A DNA stretch of 33,763 nt from a bacterium (GTDB taxonomy: Bacteria; UBP4; UBA4092; JAOAEQ01). A program made the position numbers and the translations under genes. The stretch covers positions 1 to 33,763 of the forward strand of contig JAOAEQ010000028.1 of NCBI GenBank assembly GCA_026416715.1, given 5' to 3'. Positions 24,347 through 32,945 of the stretch are shown here, piece after piece; the first letter of the stretch is position 1, and each line of letters opens with the position of its first letter. A model generated the notes under the pieces. That model did not search any database. It was not told the DNA's origin and saw only the letters and a program-made list of their open reading frames with translations.

Positions 24347-24645
24347 ACGGAAATTATTAGTACCTCGTTTTCGATGTGGTTTTTTCGACTTAGCTTTAGC
24401 TAATAGGGTATAGAGTTTTAACTTTAAAGATTACCACCTGCAACTAACGTTGGGTAGAGAACGTTTCTTTTTGAACATATATTATACAGTAGGATTATGC
24501 GAATAAGTAACGCTAGTTTAGCTTTCGTCGTCGGTCTTATTCAATGTAGGGTGTTGTGAGGCTGATGTTTCTATCGTTCTCGCTAAATTGCCAAGATAAA
24601 TGCAAAAACTTCCCATGAAATTACAACGATATTATGCTACAATGA
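24347..24645. other. Divergent gap between suhB-like and endonuclease Q genes
   Basis: No gene seen. A minus-strand TATAAT (24481-24486) with a poor -35 may serve the suhB-like gene, leaving a leader of about 130 nt. On the plus strand an extended -10, TGCTACAAT (24635-24643), lies just upstream of the endonuclease gene. Confidence 0.4.
24635..24643 (+). promoter_or_regulatory. Extended -10 close to the endonuclease Q start
   Basis: TGCTACAAT, one base from the extended -10 consensus. Transcription would begin near 24650, only about 5 nt before ATG 24655, so the message may be leaderless. Confidence 0.45.
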
Positions 24646-24654
24646 ATGTTACCT

Positions 24655-25893
24655 ATGCGAATTATTGTCGATTTCCATATTCATTCGAAATATAGCCGAG
24701 CGACGAGCAAAGATATGGATATCCCCGAGCTGGCGCAATGGGCGAAATGGAAAGGTATCAGCTTGCTTGGTACCAGCGATTTCACGCATCCGGTCTGGCT
24801 TTCAACGTTGAAACTGAAGCTGAAACCACGTGGTGATGGTTTATTTGAATACGATAATACCGTGTTCATCTTAACGACAGAAATTTCTAATCTCTGGACT
24901 TGGAAAAACGTGGGGAAACGCGTGCACAACCTGATTTTTGCGCCTAGTTTCGAGGTCGTTGATAAACTCAATCGGAAACTATCGAATTACGGCAGTTTAA
25001 CCTCTGACGGAAGGCCAATGTTATCACTTTCCGGCGCAGATTTGGTTAAATTAGTGCTGGATATCTCATCGGAATGTATGGTTATCCCGGCGCATGCCTG
25101 GACTCCGTGGTATTCAATCTTCGGGTCAATGTCAGGATTCGATAGTATCCAAGAATGTTTCGGAGACCAGGCGAAATATATTTATGCAATTGAAACCGGG
25201 TTATCCAGTGACCCGGCGATGAACTGGCGATTATCTGCACTCGATACCATAACCTTGATTTCGAATTCGGATGCGCATTCTCCAACGCGCTTGGGTAGGG
25301 AAGCGAACGTATTCGACCTGCCGGAGCTCTCGTATCAAGCAGTGACTGATGCAATTAAACAGAAAGATAAATCGAAATTTCTCTATACCATCGAATTCTA
25401 TCCTGAAGAGGGAAAATATCATTACGATGGACATCGGGTGTGCCAGCAGCGGTTTGCACCAAAAGAAACGAGGAAACTAAACGGGATTTGTCCGGTATGC
25501 AAGAAATCGGTTACGGTCGGAGTGATGTATCGTGTTGAACAACTTGCTGACCGAAATGAAGGTTTTATTCCACAGAACGCTATCCCGTATAAAAATCTGG
25601 TTCCGTTAGAGGAGATTATTGCTGAAGCTTTTGGAAAAGCACCGGGAACCGCTGCAGTCCAGAATCAATATCAGCAATTGGTGTCTACTTTCCAGAACGA
25701 ATTCCATATTCTGCTGGACTTATCTGAAGAAGAACTCAAACGTGGCGGAATGCCATCTAAAATTATCGAAGGAATTATGAAAGTCCGAAAGGGACAGTTA
25801 ACTATCCAGCCAGGTTACGACGGCGAATATGGGATTATTTCTATCTTCCCGAAAGAAACCGAAACTCAAGCTGACCAGCTCTCCCTATTTTGA
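24655..25893 (+). CDS. Endonuclease Q (PHP-domain deaminated-DNA endonuclease)
   Basis: 412 residues. The PHP metal-binding core begins IIVDFHIHSKYSRATSKDM and continues with LGTSDFTHPVWL, TTEIS, VIPAHAWTPWYSIFGSMSGF, YAIETGLSSDPAMNWRLS and ISNSDAHSPTRLGREANVF. A Cys zinc site follows (HRVCQQRF... GICPVCKK), then a C-terminal helical region. This order is diagnostic of endonuclease Q, which cuts 5' of deaminated bases (uracil, hypoxanthine, xanthine) and abasic sites. EndoQ is known from Thermococcales, some methanogens and a limited set of bacteria. ATG 24646 is an alternative start; 24655 fits the promoter better and gives the usual short N-terminus. Neighbours are not repair genes. Confidence 0.85.
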   Translation: MRIIVDFHIHSKYSRATSKDMDIPELAQWAKWKGISLLGTSDFTHPVWLSTLKLKLKPRGDGLFEYDNTVFILTTEISNLWTWKNVGKRVHNLIFAPSFEVVDKLNRKLSNYGSLTSDGRPMLSLSGADLVKLVLDISSECMVIPAHAWTPWYSIFGSMSGFDSIQECFGDQAKYIYAIETGLSSDPAMNWRLSALDTITLISNSDAHSPTRLGREANVFDLPELSYQAVTDAIKQKDKSKFLYTIEFYPEEGKYHYDGHRVCQQRFAPKETRKLNGICPVCKKSVTVGVMYRVEQLADRNEGFIPQNAIPYKNLVPLEEIIAEAFGKAPGTAAVQNQYQQLVSTFQNEFHILLDLSEEELKRGGMPSKIIEGIMKVRKGQLTIQPGYDGEYGIISIFPKETETQADQLSLF

Positions 25894-25998
25894 TAACCGG
25901 ATAACCGGAATAGTAAAATAGAGATTTTTCACCGTGGGATTCGCTAAGTCTGCGGGTAAATTTCTTTCCGCCGACTTTAGCCAAGCTCTTCCTTGCCA

Positions 25999-26028
25999 TT
26001 GATAACCCATCGCACTTAATGGTATGAT
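25999..26028 (+). promoter_or_regulatory. Promoter of the MFS gene, apparently leaderless
   Basis: TTGATA (25999-26004), 18-nt spacer, TATGAT (26023-26028). The predicted start is within 3 nt of ATG 26038. Confidence 0.6.
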
Positions 26029-26037
26029 TTACTATCT

Positions 26038-27303
26038 ATGCCAATATTCCGTCAGGTCGCTACTACGCCGCAACAGAAAAAGAGAAAAGGAATTTTCGGA
26101 TTAAGTGGAAATGTTATTGCGTTAGGGTTCGTAAGTTTTTTAACGGATGTAAGTAGCGAAATGATATATCCGTTATTGCCGGTATTTTTGACCACGATAC
26201 TTGGGGTAAGTTATTCTTTCGTCGGATTAATTGAAGGGGTAGCGGAGACTACCGCAAGTATCGTTAAATTCTTTTCCGGCTGGATTTCGGATAAACTGCG
26301 AAAACGGAAAACACTCGTTTTTATTGGATATAGTTTATCTTCGGTTACGCGCCCGTTAGTTGCGCTCGCTACCGCAGGTTGGCATATTCTAGCAATCCGC
26401 TTTGCTGACCGTGTCGGCAAAGGGATTCGGACTTCGCCACGAGATGCACTGGTAGCCAGTTCCTGTTCCGAATCTGACCGCGGAAAAGCGTTTGGATTCC
26501 ATCGGGGTATGGATCATGCGGGAGCGGTGCTCGGTCCCTTGTTAGCGTTCGGTCTACTTGCCCTAATGCCGAATCAATATCGGTTAGTGTTCGCATTAGC
26601 GTCAATTCCCGGAATTATCTCATTGTTTGTTGTCTCGCTGTTTGTTACAGAAAGTGTTCCTAAATCGAATTCCCGCCGTTCGGAGAGCGAGAATACGCCT
26701 GCTAAAGGAGAACTAACCGCTGAAATTAAAAAGATTTCATTATCCATCAAGCCGTTTGATAAACGATTCAAATGGTTTCTCGTTATTGTTATCTTGTTTA
26801 CCTTAGGGAATTCAAGCGATGCGTTTCTGATACTTCGGGCGAAAAGTCTGGAAGTTCCGGTAGCGTTATTACCGATTCTCTGGGTTGTTCTGCATATCGT
26901 TAAAATGGTAAGTTCGATGCCAGGTGGAATACTTTCCGATAACATTGGTCGGAAAAAAGTTATCATCGCTGGATGGCTGGTTTATGCTCTGGTATATTTC
27001 GGATTTGCGTATGCTTCAGCGGCATGGCATATCTGGTTACTATTTGCGGTCTACGGCTTTTTCTTCGGGCTTACCGAAGGAACGGAAAAAGCCTTGGTAG
27101 CCGATTTGGTGCCGAACGAACTCCGAGGAACAGCTTATGGACTCTACAACTTTGCTATCGGCATTGCCGCGTTACCTGCAAGTCTTCTGATGGGCATTAT
27201 CTGGCAAATATTTGGAGTTATCCCAGCATTTTTATTTGGAGCAAGTTTAGCGTTTATCGCCGCTATTTTATTCGTACTTACTATTCCCTTGGAAAAAAAG
27301 TAG
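26038..27303 (+). CDS. Major facilitator superfamily transporter
   Basis: 421 residues with 12 predicted helices. The first helix region has GFVSFLTDVSSEMIYPLLPVFL, typical of a family of uncharacterised bacterial MFS proteins. The loop 2-3 signature is FSGWISDKLRKRKTLVFIG and the equivalent in the second half is MPGGILSDNIGRKKVIIAG. RFADRVGKGIRTSPRDALVA and FGFHRGMDHAGAVLGPLLAFG lie between. A long polar central loop (about 210-240) joins the halves. The substrate is unknown. A good promoter (TTGATA, 18 nt, TATGAT) puts the expected start of transcription at 26035, right at the ATG, with no ribosome site, suggesting leaderless translation. Confidence 0.88.
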   Translation: MPIFRQVATTPQQKKRKGIFGLSGNVIALGFVSFLTDVSSEMIYPLLPVFLTTILGVSYSFVGLIEGVAETTASIVKFFSGWISDKLRKRKTLVFIGYSLSSVTRPLVALATAGWHILAIRFADRVGKGIRTSPRDALVASSCSESDRGKAFGFHRGMDHAGAVLGPLLAFGLLALMPNQYRLVFALASIPGIISLFVVSLFVTESVPKSNSRRSESENTPAKGELTAEIKKISLSIKPFDKRFKWFLVIVILFTLGNSSDAFLILRAKSLEVPVALLPILWVVLHIVKMVSSMPGGILSDNIGRKKVIIAGWLVYALVYFGFAYASAAWHIWLLFAVYGFFFGLTEGTEKALVADLVPNELRGTAYGLYNFAIGIAALPASLLMGIIWQIFGVIPAFLFGASLAFIAAILFVLTIPLEKK

Positions 27304-27365
27304 CCGTAATTATATCTACCAACTTGAAAGAACCAACAACTTTATTGCTGTGCGACAGTGGAGAG

Positions 27366-27396
27366 GAATCGGAATTGATCGGTTCAATTCCGATTC
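27366..27396 (+). terminator. Hairpin after the MFS gene
   Basis: Perfect 13-bp arms GAATCGGAATTGA (27366-27378) and TCAATTCCGATTC (27384-27396) with a 5-nt loop. A weak T/C-rich tail (TTCTCCGCTT) makes it a moderate terminator candidate. Confidence 0.5.
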
Positions 27397-27435
27397 TTCT
27401 CCGCTTATAGAACATTTTTGTAACCAGCCGAAATT

Positions 27436-28350
27436 ATGGTATATCGACCCAAATATCTGACTTTATATCTTTCGGGAAAATTAGTTGACCGTGCAAAGGA
27501 GTTAGTTAACCGATTATCGAACTGCAATCTCTGTCCGCAAAACTGTCAGGTTAACCGAATTAAAGGAGAAATAGGATTCTGTAAAACCGGTCGGTTGCCA
27601 GTGGTCTCGAGTTATAACCTGCATTTCGGGGAAGAACCGCCAATATCTGGCCATCGTGGTAGCGGGACAATCTTTTTTGCCCATTGCAACCTAGCCTGCG
27701 TTTTCTGCCAGAATTATTCTATCAGTCAACAAGGTGAAGGAACCGAAGTGTCAATTGAGCAATTAGCGAATATGATGATTTCACTGCAAGAATCCGGTGC
27801 ACATAATATTAATTTCGTTAGTCCAACCCATGTTATCGCTCAGATTGTTGAAGCGTTAGTTATTGCTGTTCGGAAAGGATTGTCGCTACCGCTGGTATAT
27901 AACTCTGGGGGATATGATTCGCTATCAACCTTGCAATTGCTGGAGGATATTTTCGATATCTATATGCCGGATGCGAAATACGGACGAGATGAAATTGCAC
28001 GGAAATATTCTAACGCTAAAAATTATGTTGCGGTAAACCAAACGGCGCTGATTGAAATGCATCGGCAGGTAGGTGTATTGAAACTTGATGCTGAACAGGT
28101 CGCATATCGCGGGCTTTTGGTTCGCCATCTGGTTCTGCCAAACGGATTAGCAGACAGCAAAGCAGTGTTTCAGTTTATCGCGGAAAAGGTTTCGAAAGAA
28201 ACCTACATTAGTTTAATGAGCCAATATTTCCCAGCAAATAAAGCGCATCGGTTTCCCGAACTTTCCCGGAGAATAACCCGTGAAGAATATTCTATTGCAG
28301 AACGCGCGATGCGTAGTGCAGGGTTATCTAATGGTTGGAAACAATGGTAA
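27436..28350 (+). CDS. pflX: PflX-type radical SAM protein (PFL-activating enzyme homologue)
   Basis: 304 residues. The N-terminus carries a four-Cys site, C30-x2-C33-x3-C37 ... C49 (CNLCPQNCQVNRIKGEIGFC), found in the COG1313/PflX group. The radical SAM cluster motif C84-x3-C88-x2-C91 (CNLACVFCQN) follows. Further conserved blocks are INFVSPTHVIAQIVEAL, VYNSGGYDSLSTLQLL, DIYMPDAKYG and RHLVLPNGLADS. The family is homologous to pyruvate-formate-lyase activases but its target is unknown; no glycyl-radical enzyme gene is nearby. The protein is cytoplasmic with no signal peptide. No ribosome site is visible before ATG, and it is separated from the MFS gene by a hairpin. Confidence 0.87.
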   Translation: MVYRPKYLTLYLSGKLVDRAKELVNRLSNCNLCPQNCQVNRIKGEIGFCKTGRLPVVSSYNLHFGEEPPISGHRGSGTIFFAHCNLACVFCQNYSISQQGEGTEVSIEQLANMMISLQESGAHNINFVSPTHVIAQIVEALVIAVRKGLSLPLVYNSGGYDSLSTLQLLEDIFDIYMPDAKYGRDEIARKYSNAKNYVAVNQTALIEMHRQVGVLKLDAEQVAYRGLLVRHLVLPNGLADSKAVFQFIAEKVSKETYISLMSQYFPANKAHRFPELSRRITREEYSIAERAMRSAGLSNGWKQW

Positions 28351-28411
28351 TTTAAATAAATTCAAAGTTCTAACAAAGCGCCCGTTCCACAGAGAGAGCT
28401 TTTTGCTTTGT

Positions 28412-30718
28412 TTACATTGGTAAGCGGAAAATGAAGGTACTACCTTTACCGAGTTCGCTTTCCGCCCAGATTTTCCCATGATGCGATTCGATAATCAACC
28501 GGCTAATAGCTAATCCAAGGCCGGTTCCATTAGGTTTATGTTCTTGTGGGAGACGAACCGAATGGAACTTATCGAAAATTGTTTCAAGATGCTCTTTCGG
28601 AATTCCAATGCCGGTATCTTGAACTCTAACTTCTAAATATTTAACTGATGAACCGAACTCGGTTACTTCACGAATAGCTTCTGTAATAGTCACCTTACCA
28701 TGTTCCCCAGTATATTTGATCGCATTGCCGACCAAATTGGCGAGAACTTGCATAAGCCGGTCAGGGTCAGCGTGAAGGATTATTTTTTCACTCAATGGGA
28801 TAAACTGTAAATCAATCTGTTTTTCTTTTGCTAACGGTGTAAAAGTTAGAAGGGTATCGTTAATCAACTGATGCATATCGACCGCCTGATGATTGAAAGG
28901 CATTTTTCCGGCTTCCATTTTTGCAATATCTAGCCAATCATTAATCAACCGGGTTAACCGTTGGGTGTTTTTAATAATTAACTGCAGTGATTTCTGCTGG
29001 GATTCGGTAACATCACCAGCCATACCATCGCGAATCAGATTTGCGGCGCCAAGAATTGCAGTGAGTGGAGTACGGAGTTCGTGGCTCATAAAACTGAAGA
29101 AATCAGATTTTAACTGGTCGATTTCCTTTAATTTTGCGATCATATCATTAAACACTGTTGCTAAATCTTCCAACTCATCTCCGCCGGATACCGGTAGCTT
29201 AACATCCAGATTACCATGCATCACTTCCCATGCAGCCGCACTGAGTAACTCTAAATCGGTAGTTATCCCACGCGCTAGATACCAAGCAATAAAATGAGCT
29301 AGTAAAACAAATAATACTGCTACCCCGGCGATAATTATTAATAGGTTATTCCGCTGGAATTCAATTTCATGGGTGGGGATCCCGGTAAATACCATTCCGA
29401 TTGGCTGGGAATGTGTCCCTAGCAAAGGCACAAAACTCGCATAATAACCCCGCTGTCCATTGTTCCCGATTCGGCCGGTATATGGTTTCCGTTGCGCATA
29501 AACCATATTAACGATGGTCGGCATTTCTTCCGACCATAGTATTTTTTGCCCTTGGATTGTAGACGCAACCGCCCGATTCCATATATATATGGCAGTGGCA
29601 ATCGGTGATTTTTTCGTTTTTCGTTCAAGATATTTATCATTGATAATGTATCCGGCAACTACTATCCCAACAATTTGCTCTCGATTCTTAATTGGTACCG
29701 CACCGGCTATCAATAGTTGGTCGTTATTTCCCTCTAATAATTCCACCACGCTTTGACCAGACGCGGCTTTCCGAATCAACCACCAGGTATTAGGGCTTCC
29801 CCGCAATAACGTCTCGGTAGTTACCTGAGCAATTAACCGCTGGTCAGAATTAAAAATATACACAAAGTCTAGTTTTGTTTCTTTTTCCATTATTCGGCAG
29901 ATATGCTGTATTTCTTTCTCTCGATTTGTTCCTAACATTGAGGTAAGGTTGGAGCTTATTGCAATCAATTTTGTATTTGCAAGGACTAGTTGTTTATCTT
30001 GGTCAATACTTTCTAGAATTCGCTGGGATTGCGTTTCTGTTCGTTGGATAACCTCGAGTTCAATATTTTGCATTAGAACGGTAGTTATCGGAACCGAAGC
30101 GATGGCGATTGTTAATAGAACTAGATTCCGTAGCACCGTATATAGTTTATCTTGAATTTTTAACCGTGGAAGTTTTATGAAACAATAACCAAGCGCAGTA
30201 AATCCAAGGAGTTTAAATCCATGGGCAAGTACCCAATTGAAATCATACAATGCACTAAATGCAAACTGGAATTCACTGATTGCTATTAGAATAAACGATA
30301 CGGATATGAACCCAGAGAAACGACTTTTGTTCGATTTATAATCGGTATAAGCTCGGTAAGCAATCAGCGCACAGAGTAACCCAGCAAAAGTATACAAAGG
30401 ACTCCGCAGCGACATTATTGACGGGAAAATCGCTCGAAATCGTATCAAGTTTCGGTCAGGATGAACTATCGCAATCGCAATTAATATATAGCCTAAAATC
30501 CGACCGAAAAACATTATGCCGAGATACGTATCACCTTGCAAATTGGCTGAATGAATCAATCCGCTCAATCCGATAGCAGTAAATCCGAAGGAATGCAATA
30601 ACATGGCGATATTCTTCTGCCGAAGATATATCTGCCAGCTGATAAACGCAATTGAAAAACATATCAGGAATACATAGAATTCAACTGCGAAATGGATTAT
30701 GCCTAAATAGGTGACCAT
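28412..30718 (-). CDS. Large orphan sensor histidine kinase (7TM-like + Cache-like + HAMP + HisKA)
   Basis: 768 residues. Residues 1-220 contain six or seven membrane helices resembling an integral-membrane sensory domain. About 220-475 is an extracytoplasmic region with Cache-like features (FVYIFNSDQRLIAQVTTETL, AGAVPIKNREQIVGIVVAGY, GYYASFVPLLGTHSQPIGMV). One helix follows (LLIIIAGVAVLFVLLAHFI), then HAMP, then HisKA with phospho-His H546 (SFMSHELRTPLTAIL). The HATPase has NLVGNAIKYTGEHG, DTGIGIPKEH, FDKFHSV and NGTGLGLAISRLI. No response regulator is adjacent, so the partner is elsewhere. Combining a multi-helix sensor with a Cache domain suggests two inputs. The gene converges on pflX, 61 nt away, with a weak hairpin (28372-28412) between. 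Confidence 0.9.
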   Translation of the reverse strand: MVTYLGIIHFAVEFYVFLICFSIAFISWQIYLRQKNIAMLLHSFGFTAIGLSGLIHSANLQGDTYLGIMFFGRILGYILIAIAIVHPDRNLIRFRAIFPSIMSLRSPLYTFAGLLCALIAYRAYTDYKSNKSRFSGFISVSFILIAISEFQFAFSALYDFNWVLAHGFKLLGFTALGYCFIKLPRLKIQDKLYTVLRNLVLLTIAIASVPITTVLMQNIELEVIQRTETQSQRILESIDQDKQLVLANTKLIAISSNLTSMLGTNREKEIQHICRIMEKETKLDFVYIFNSDQRLIAQVTTETLLRGSPNTWWLIRKAASGQSVVELLEGNNDQLLIAGAVPIKNREQIVGIVVAGYIINDKYLERKTKKSPIATAIYIWNRAVASTIQGQKILWSEEMPTIVNMVYAQRKPYTGRIGNNGQRGYYASFVPLLGTHSQPIGMVFTGIPTHEIEFQRNNLLIIIAGVAVLFVLLAHFIAWYLARGITTDLELLSAAAWEVMHGNLDVKLPVSGGDELEDLATVFNDMIAKLKEIDQLKSDFFSFMSHELRTPLTAILGAANLIRDGMAGDVTESQQKSLQLIIKNTQRLTRLINDWLDIAKMEAGKMPFNHQAVDMHQLINDTLLTFTPLAKEKQIDLQFIPLSEKIILHADPDRLMQVLANLVGNAIKYTGEHGKVTITEAIREVTEFGSSVKYLEVRVQDTGIGIPKEHLETIFDKFHSVRLPQEHKPNGTGLGLAISRLIIESHHGKIWAESELGKGSTFIFRLPM

Positions 30719-30765
30719 AGAGTATCAATGCAACAATTCACAATAATGCTAACTCAAGAATGGTG

Positions 30766-30834
30766 GAACGAAAGAACATAGGAACAAAATTTGTATTTTA
30801 TTTTTTAGATTTTACACTTTTAGTTCTTTCGTTC
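30766..30834. repeat. 8-bp unit repeat with inverted copy upstream of the histidine kinase
   Basis: GAACGAAA, GAACATAG, GAACAAAA (30766-30789). A perfect 12-bp inverted match pairs GAACGAAAGAAC (30766-30777) with GTTCTTTCGTTC (30823-30834). Confidence 0.6.
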
Positions 30835-30965
30835 TCATTTCAAATGTATTTAATCCGTATAAAACGGATGTGAAATTTCGGTTCTTCCTACCTTTAAGAT
30901 TAGCACATCAGGATTATTTTTTCTAGTTTTTTTACCTTACCGACTGTGATTATTAAATTGCAACC

Positions 30966-31010
30966 AAAAAAAATGCCGAATAGAAATTTGGTTTCATTTC
31001 TATTCGGCAT
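30966..31010 (-). terminator. Strong terminator directly after rplA
   Basis: Perfect 15-bp arms (ATGCCGAATAGAAAT, 30973-30987; ATTTCTATTCGGCAT, 30996-31010) with an 8-nt loop and, on the minus strand, a run of eight T (30966-30973). It is 17 nt from the rplA stop. Confidence 0.9.
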
Positions 31011-31027
31011 ACCTTACATCATACAAT

Positions 31028-31732
31028 CTATTTAGCTAACAATGCAGGAATCTTGGCAACATCAATTTTGATTCCTGGGCCCATAGTCGTACTAACCGTT
31101 GCACTTTTTAAATAGGTTCCTTTAGCGGCTGCGGGCTTCGCTTTTAGAATCGCATCGAAAACCGCTTTTAGATTCTCGAGAATCCCGGATTCCGGAAACG
31201 ATGTTTTTCCAATCGGAACCGTTATCATTCCGGCTTTATCGGTTCGATATTCAATTTTACCAGCTTTAAACTCTTTGATTGCTTTAGCTACCTCGAACGT
31301 TACAGTTCCCGTTTTAGGGTTCGGCATTAATCCTTTCGGGCCCAACACTTTTCCCAGCTTACCAACGTCGCGCATGATATCCGGAGTAGCAATGGCAACA
31401 TCAAAATCTGTCCATCCTTTACTAACTTTATCCACTAAATCTTCAGCACCAGCATAATCCGCACCGCTTGCTTCCGCTTCTTTAAGTTTTTCTCCTTTAG
31501 CAAAGACTAATACCCGAACCGATTTCCCGGTTCCTGCTGGTAACGAAACGGTGCCACGAACCATTTGGTCAGCTTGTTTTGCGTCTATTCCAAGCTTTAA
31601 CGCTAGTTCAATTGTTTCATCAAATTTTGCCGTAGCTATTTTTTTCACGAGAGCAGGAACTTCTTCTAATTGATATAATTTATTGCGATCAACCAATTTC
31701 GCTATTGCTTGATACCGTTTACTTCGTTTCAT
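31028..31732 (-). CDS. rplA: 50S ribosomal protein L1
   Basis: 234 residues, standard length. Signatures are [66 protein letters not shown] and [22 protein letters not shown]1 binds 23S rRNA at the mobile stalk and in many bacteria represses translation of its own rplK-rplA message. It lies 79 nt after rplK. A strong terminator follows directly instead of rplJ-rplL-rpoB-rpoC, so the usual continuation of this cluster is missing here. Confidence 0.97.
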   Translation of the reverse strand: MKRSKRYQAIAKLVDRNKLYQLEEVPALVKKIATAKFDETIELALKLGIDAKQADQMVRGTVSLPAGTGKSVRVLVFAKGEKLKEAEASGADYAGAEDLVDKVSKGWTDFDVAIATPDIMRDVGKLGKVLGPKGLMPNPKTGTVTFEVAKAIKEFKAGKIEYRTDKAGMITVPIGKTSFPESGILENLKAVFDAILKAKPAAAKGTYLKSATVSTTMGPGIKIDVAKIPALLAK

Positions 31733-31811
31733 ATCTTATGTTCTCCTTTTGGTCCGAGCGGCGAACCGAGTCGCCTCCCAAAATTATTTGTTATCCAGAA
31801 TACAAAACCAC

Positions 31812-32240
31812 TTATACAACTTCAATTCCCATACTCCGTGCAGTACCTTCAACCATTCGCATTGCTGCTTCGAGAGAACTCGTATTTAAATCCGGCATTT
31901 TTAATTGGGCGATTTCTTTAACCTGCGCTTTGGTTACTTTCCCAATTTTATTCTTGAGCGGATCCCCCGACGCTTTTGCAATACCTACCGCACGTTTCAA
32001 AAGGACAGATACCGGCGGGGTCTTTAAGACAAAACTGAAACTGCGATCAGCATAAATGGTGATTATTGCTGGGATAATCATTCCTTCCTGTCCTTGAGTT
32101 TTTGCATTGAATTGTTTGCAGAACTCCATAATATTAATTCCATGCTGTCCTAAAGCGGGACCAACCGGCGGTGCCGGATTAGCTTGTCCAGCCGGAACCT
32201 GTAATTTAACCTGAGCGACTACTTTTTTCGGAGCTGCCAT
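31812..32240 (-). CDS. rplK: 50S ribosomal protein L11
   Basis: 142 residues, standard length. Signatures are [38 protein letters not shown] and the C-terminal [16 protein letters not shown]11 with 23S rRNA forms the GTPase-associated centre and is the target of thiopeptides and of RelA sensing. GGAGGAGTG lies about 10 nt before ATG. It follows nusG by 54 nt. Confidence 0.97.
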   Translation of the reverse strand: MAAPKKVVAQVKLQVPAGQANPAPPVGPALGQHGINIMEFCKQFNAKTQGQEGMIIPAIITIYADRSFSFVLKTPPVSVLLKRAVGIAKASGDPLKNKIGKVTKAQVKEIAQLKMPDLNTSSLEAAMRMVEGTARSMGIEVV

Positions 32241-32294
32241 AAATTATTTCACACTCCTCCATGGAAAAGAATAAAATTTAGTATTAACGGGAAG

Positions 32295-32825
32295 TTAAAC
32301 CACGCGTTCAACCTGTAAAATATCGACATCAGTTGATACTGTCCGACCTAAAATCGAAATAGCAATTTTTAATTTCCCTTTTTCCTCATCAACCTCTTCT
32401 ACTTTACCGACTAAATCTATATTTCTCCCTTCAATAACACGAACCATATCACCTATCTGAAACTTTTGTCTTGCTTTTGGTTTTTCCCCTTTGTCTTCCA
32501 TTAGTTCTTTAATTTGCTGGAACTCTTCCGGACGAACATTGCCAAGGAATCCGGTTATCCCCGAGATACTTCTGCGAATTTCACTCCAAATTTCTTTCCA
32601 AGTTATTTCATCTAAATCGGTTTCTAATAATATATATCCTGGGAAGCATTTCCGGGCGGTGGTAACTCGTTTCCCTTCTTTTACCTCTGCAACATTTTCC
32701 ATAGGGATAATAATTTGACTGATTCGTTCTTGTAGTCCTTTTTCCGCAATAAATCCTTCTAGTTTCATCTTAACTTTATTTTCATGTCCGGAATAAGTGT
32801 GGACAACATACCATTGTTTTGCCAT
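32295..32825 (-). CDS. nusG: Transcription termination/antitermination factor NusG
   Basis: 176 residues. The NGN domain opens KQWYVVHTYSGHENKVKMKLE and carries CFPGYILLETDLDE. The C-terminal KOW domain is FQIGDMVRVIEGRNIDLVGKVEEVDEEKGKLKI. NusG binds the RNA polymerase clamp and couples it to Rho or ribosomal S10. The 120-nt gap to secE is longer than usual and contains an extended -10 (32858-32866), so an internal promoter may drive nusG. Confidence 0.97.
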   Translation of the reverse strand: MAKQWYVVHTYSGHENKVKMKLEGFIAEKGLQERISQIIIPMENVAEVKEGKRVTTARKCFPGYILLETDLDEITWKEIWSEIRRSISGITGFLGNVRPEEFQQIKELMEDKGEKPKARQKFQIGDMVRVIEGRNIDLVGKVEEVDEEKGKLKIAISILGRTVSTDVDILQVERVV

Positions 32826-32857
32826 AATTAACTCGATTAAATCTAAACCAAAATTGA

Positions 32858-32882
32858 ATTATACCACGTTAACCAGTGGTTA
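32858..32882 (-). promoter_or_regulatory. Internal promoter candidate with palindrome before nusG
   Basis: A minus-strand extended -10 TGGTATAAT (32858-32866) lies next to a perfect palindrome TAACCA-G-TGGTTA (32870-32882). A second minus-strand TATAAT is at 32887-32892. No clear -35. Confidence 0.4.
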
Positions 32883-32945
32883 TAGTATTATACTTATACT
32901 ACCGATATATCTGACTCTGAGAATTCGAATTCGCTGGTAATTTGA

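Larger units (their letters stand above)
30719..31027. other. Gap between rplA and the large histidine kinase
   Basis: No gene. It contains the rplA terminator (30966-31010) and an 8-bp-unit repeat pair (30766-30834). Both genes lie on the minus strand. No clear kinase promoter was found. Confidence 0.6.

Noticed and set aside
25893-25908. ATAACCGG doublet right after the endonuclease Q stop
   Set aside because: Two 8-bp copies abut a stop codon as in the other repeat families, but there is no inverted arm and only two units; left out of the repeat list.
26973-27410. 145-residue plus-strand ORF over the MFS gene end
   Set aside because: It overlaps the MFS frame almost entirely and has no recognisable features; a shadow ORF.
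28372-28412. AACAAAGC/GCTTTGTT hairpin between pflX and the kinase
   Set aside because: Only 8 bp with a 25-nt loop; too weak to call a terminator.
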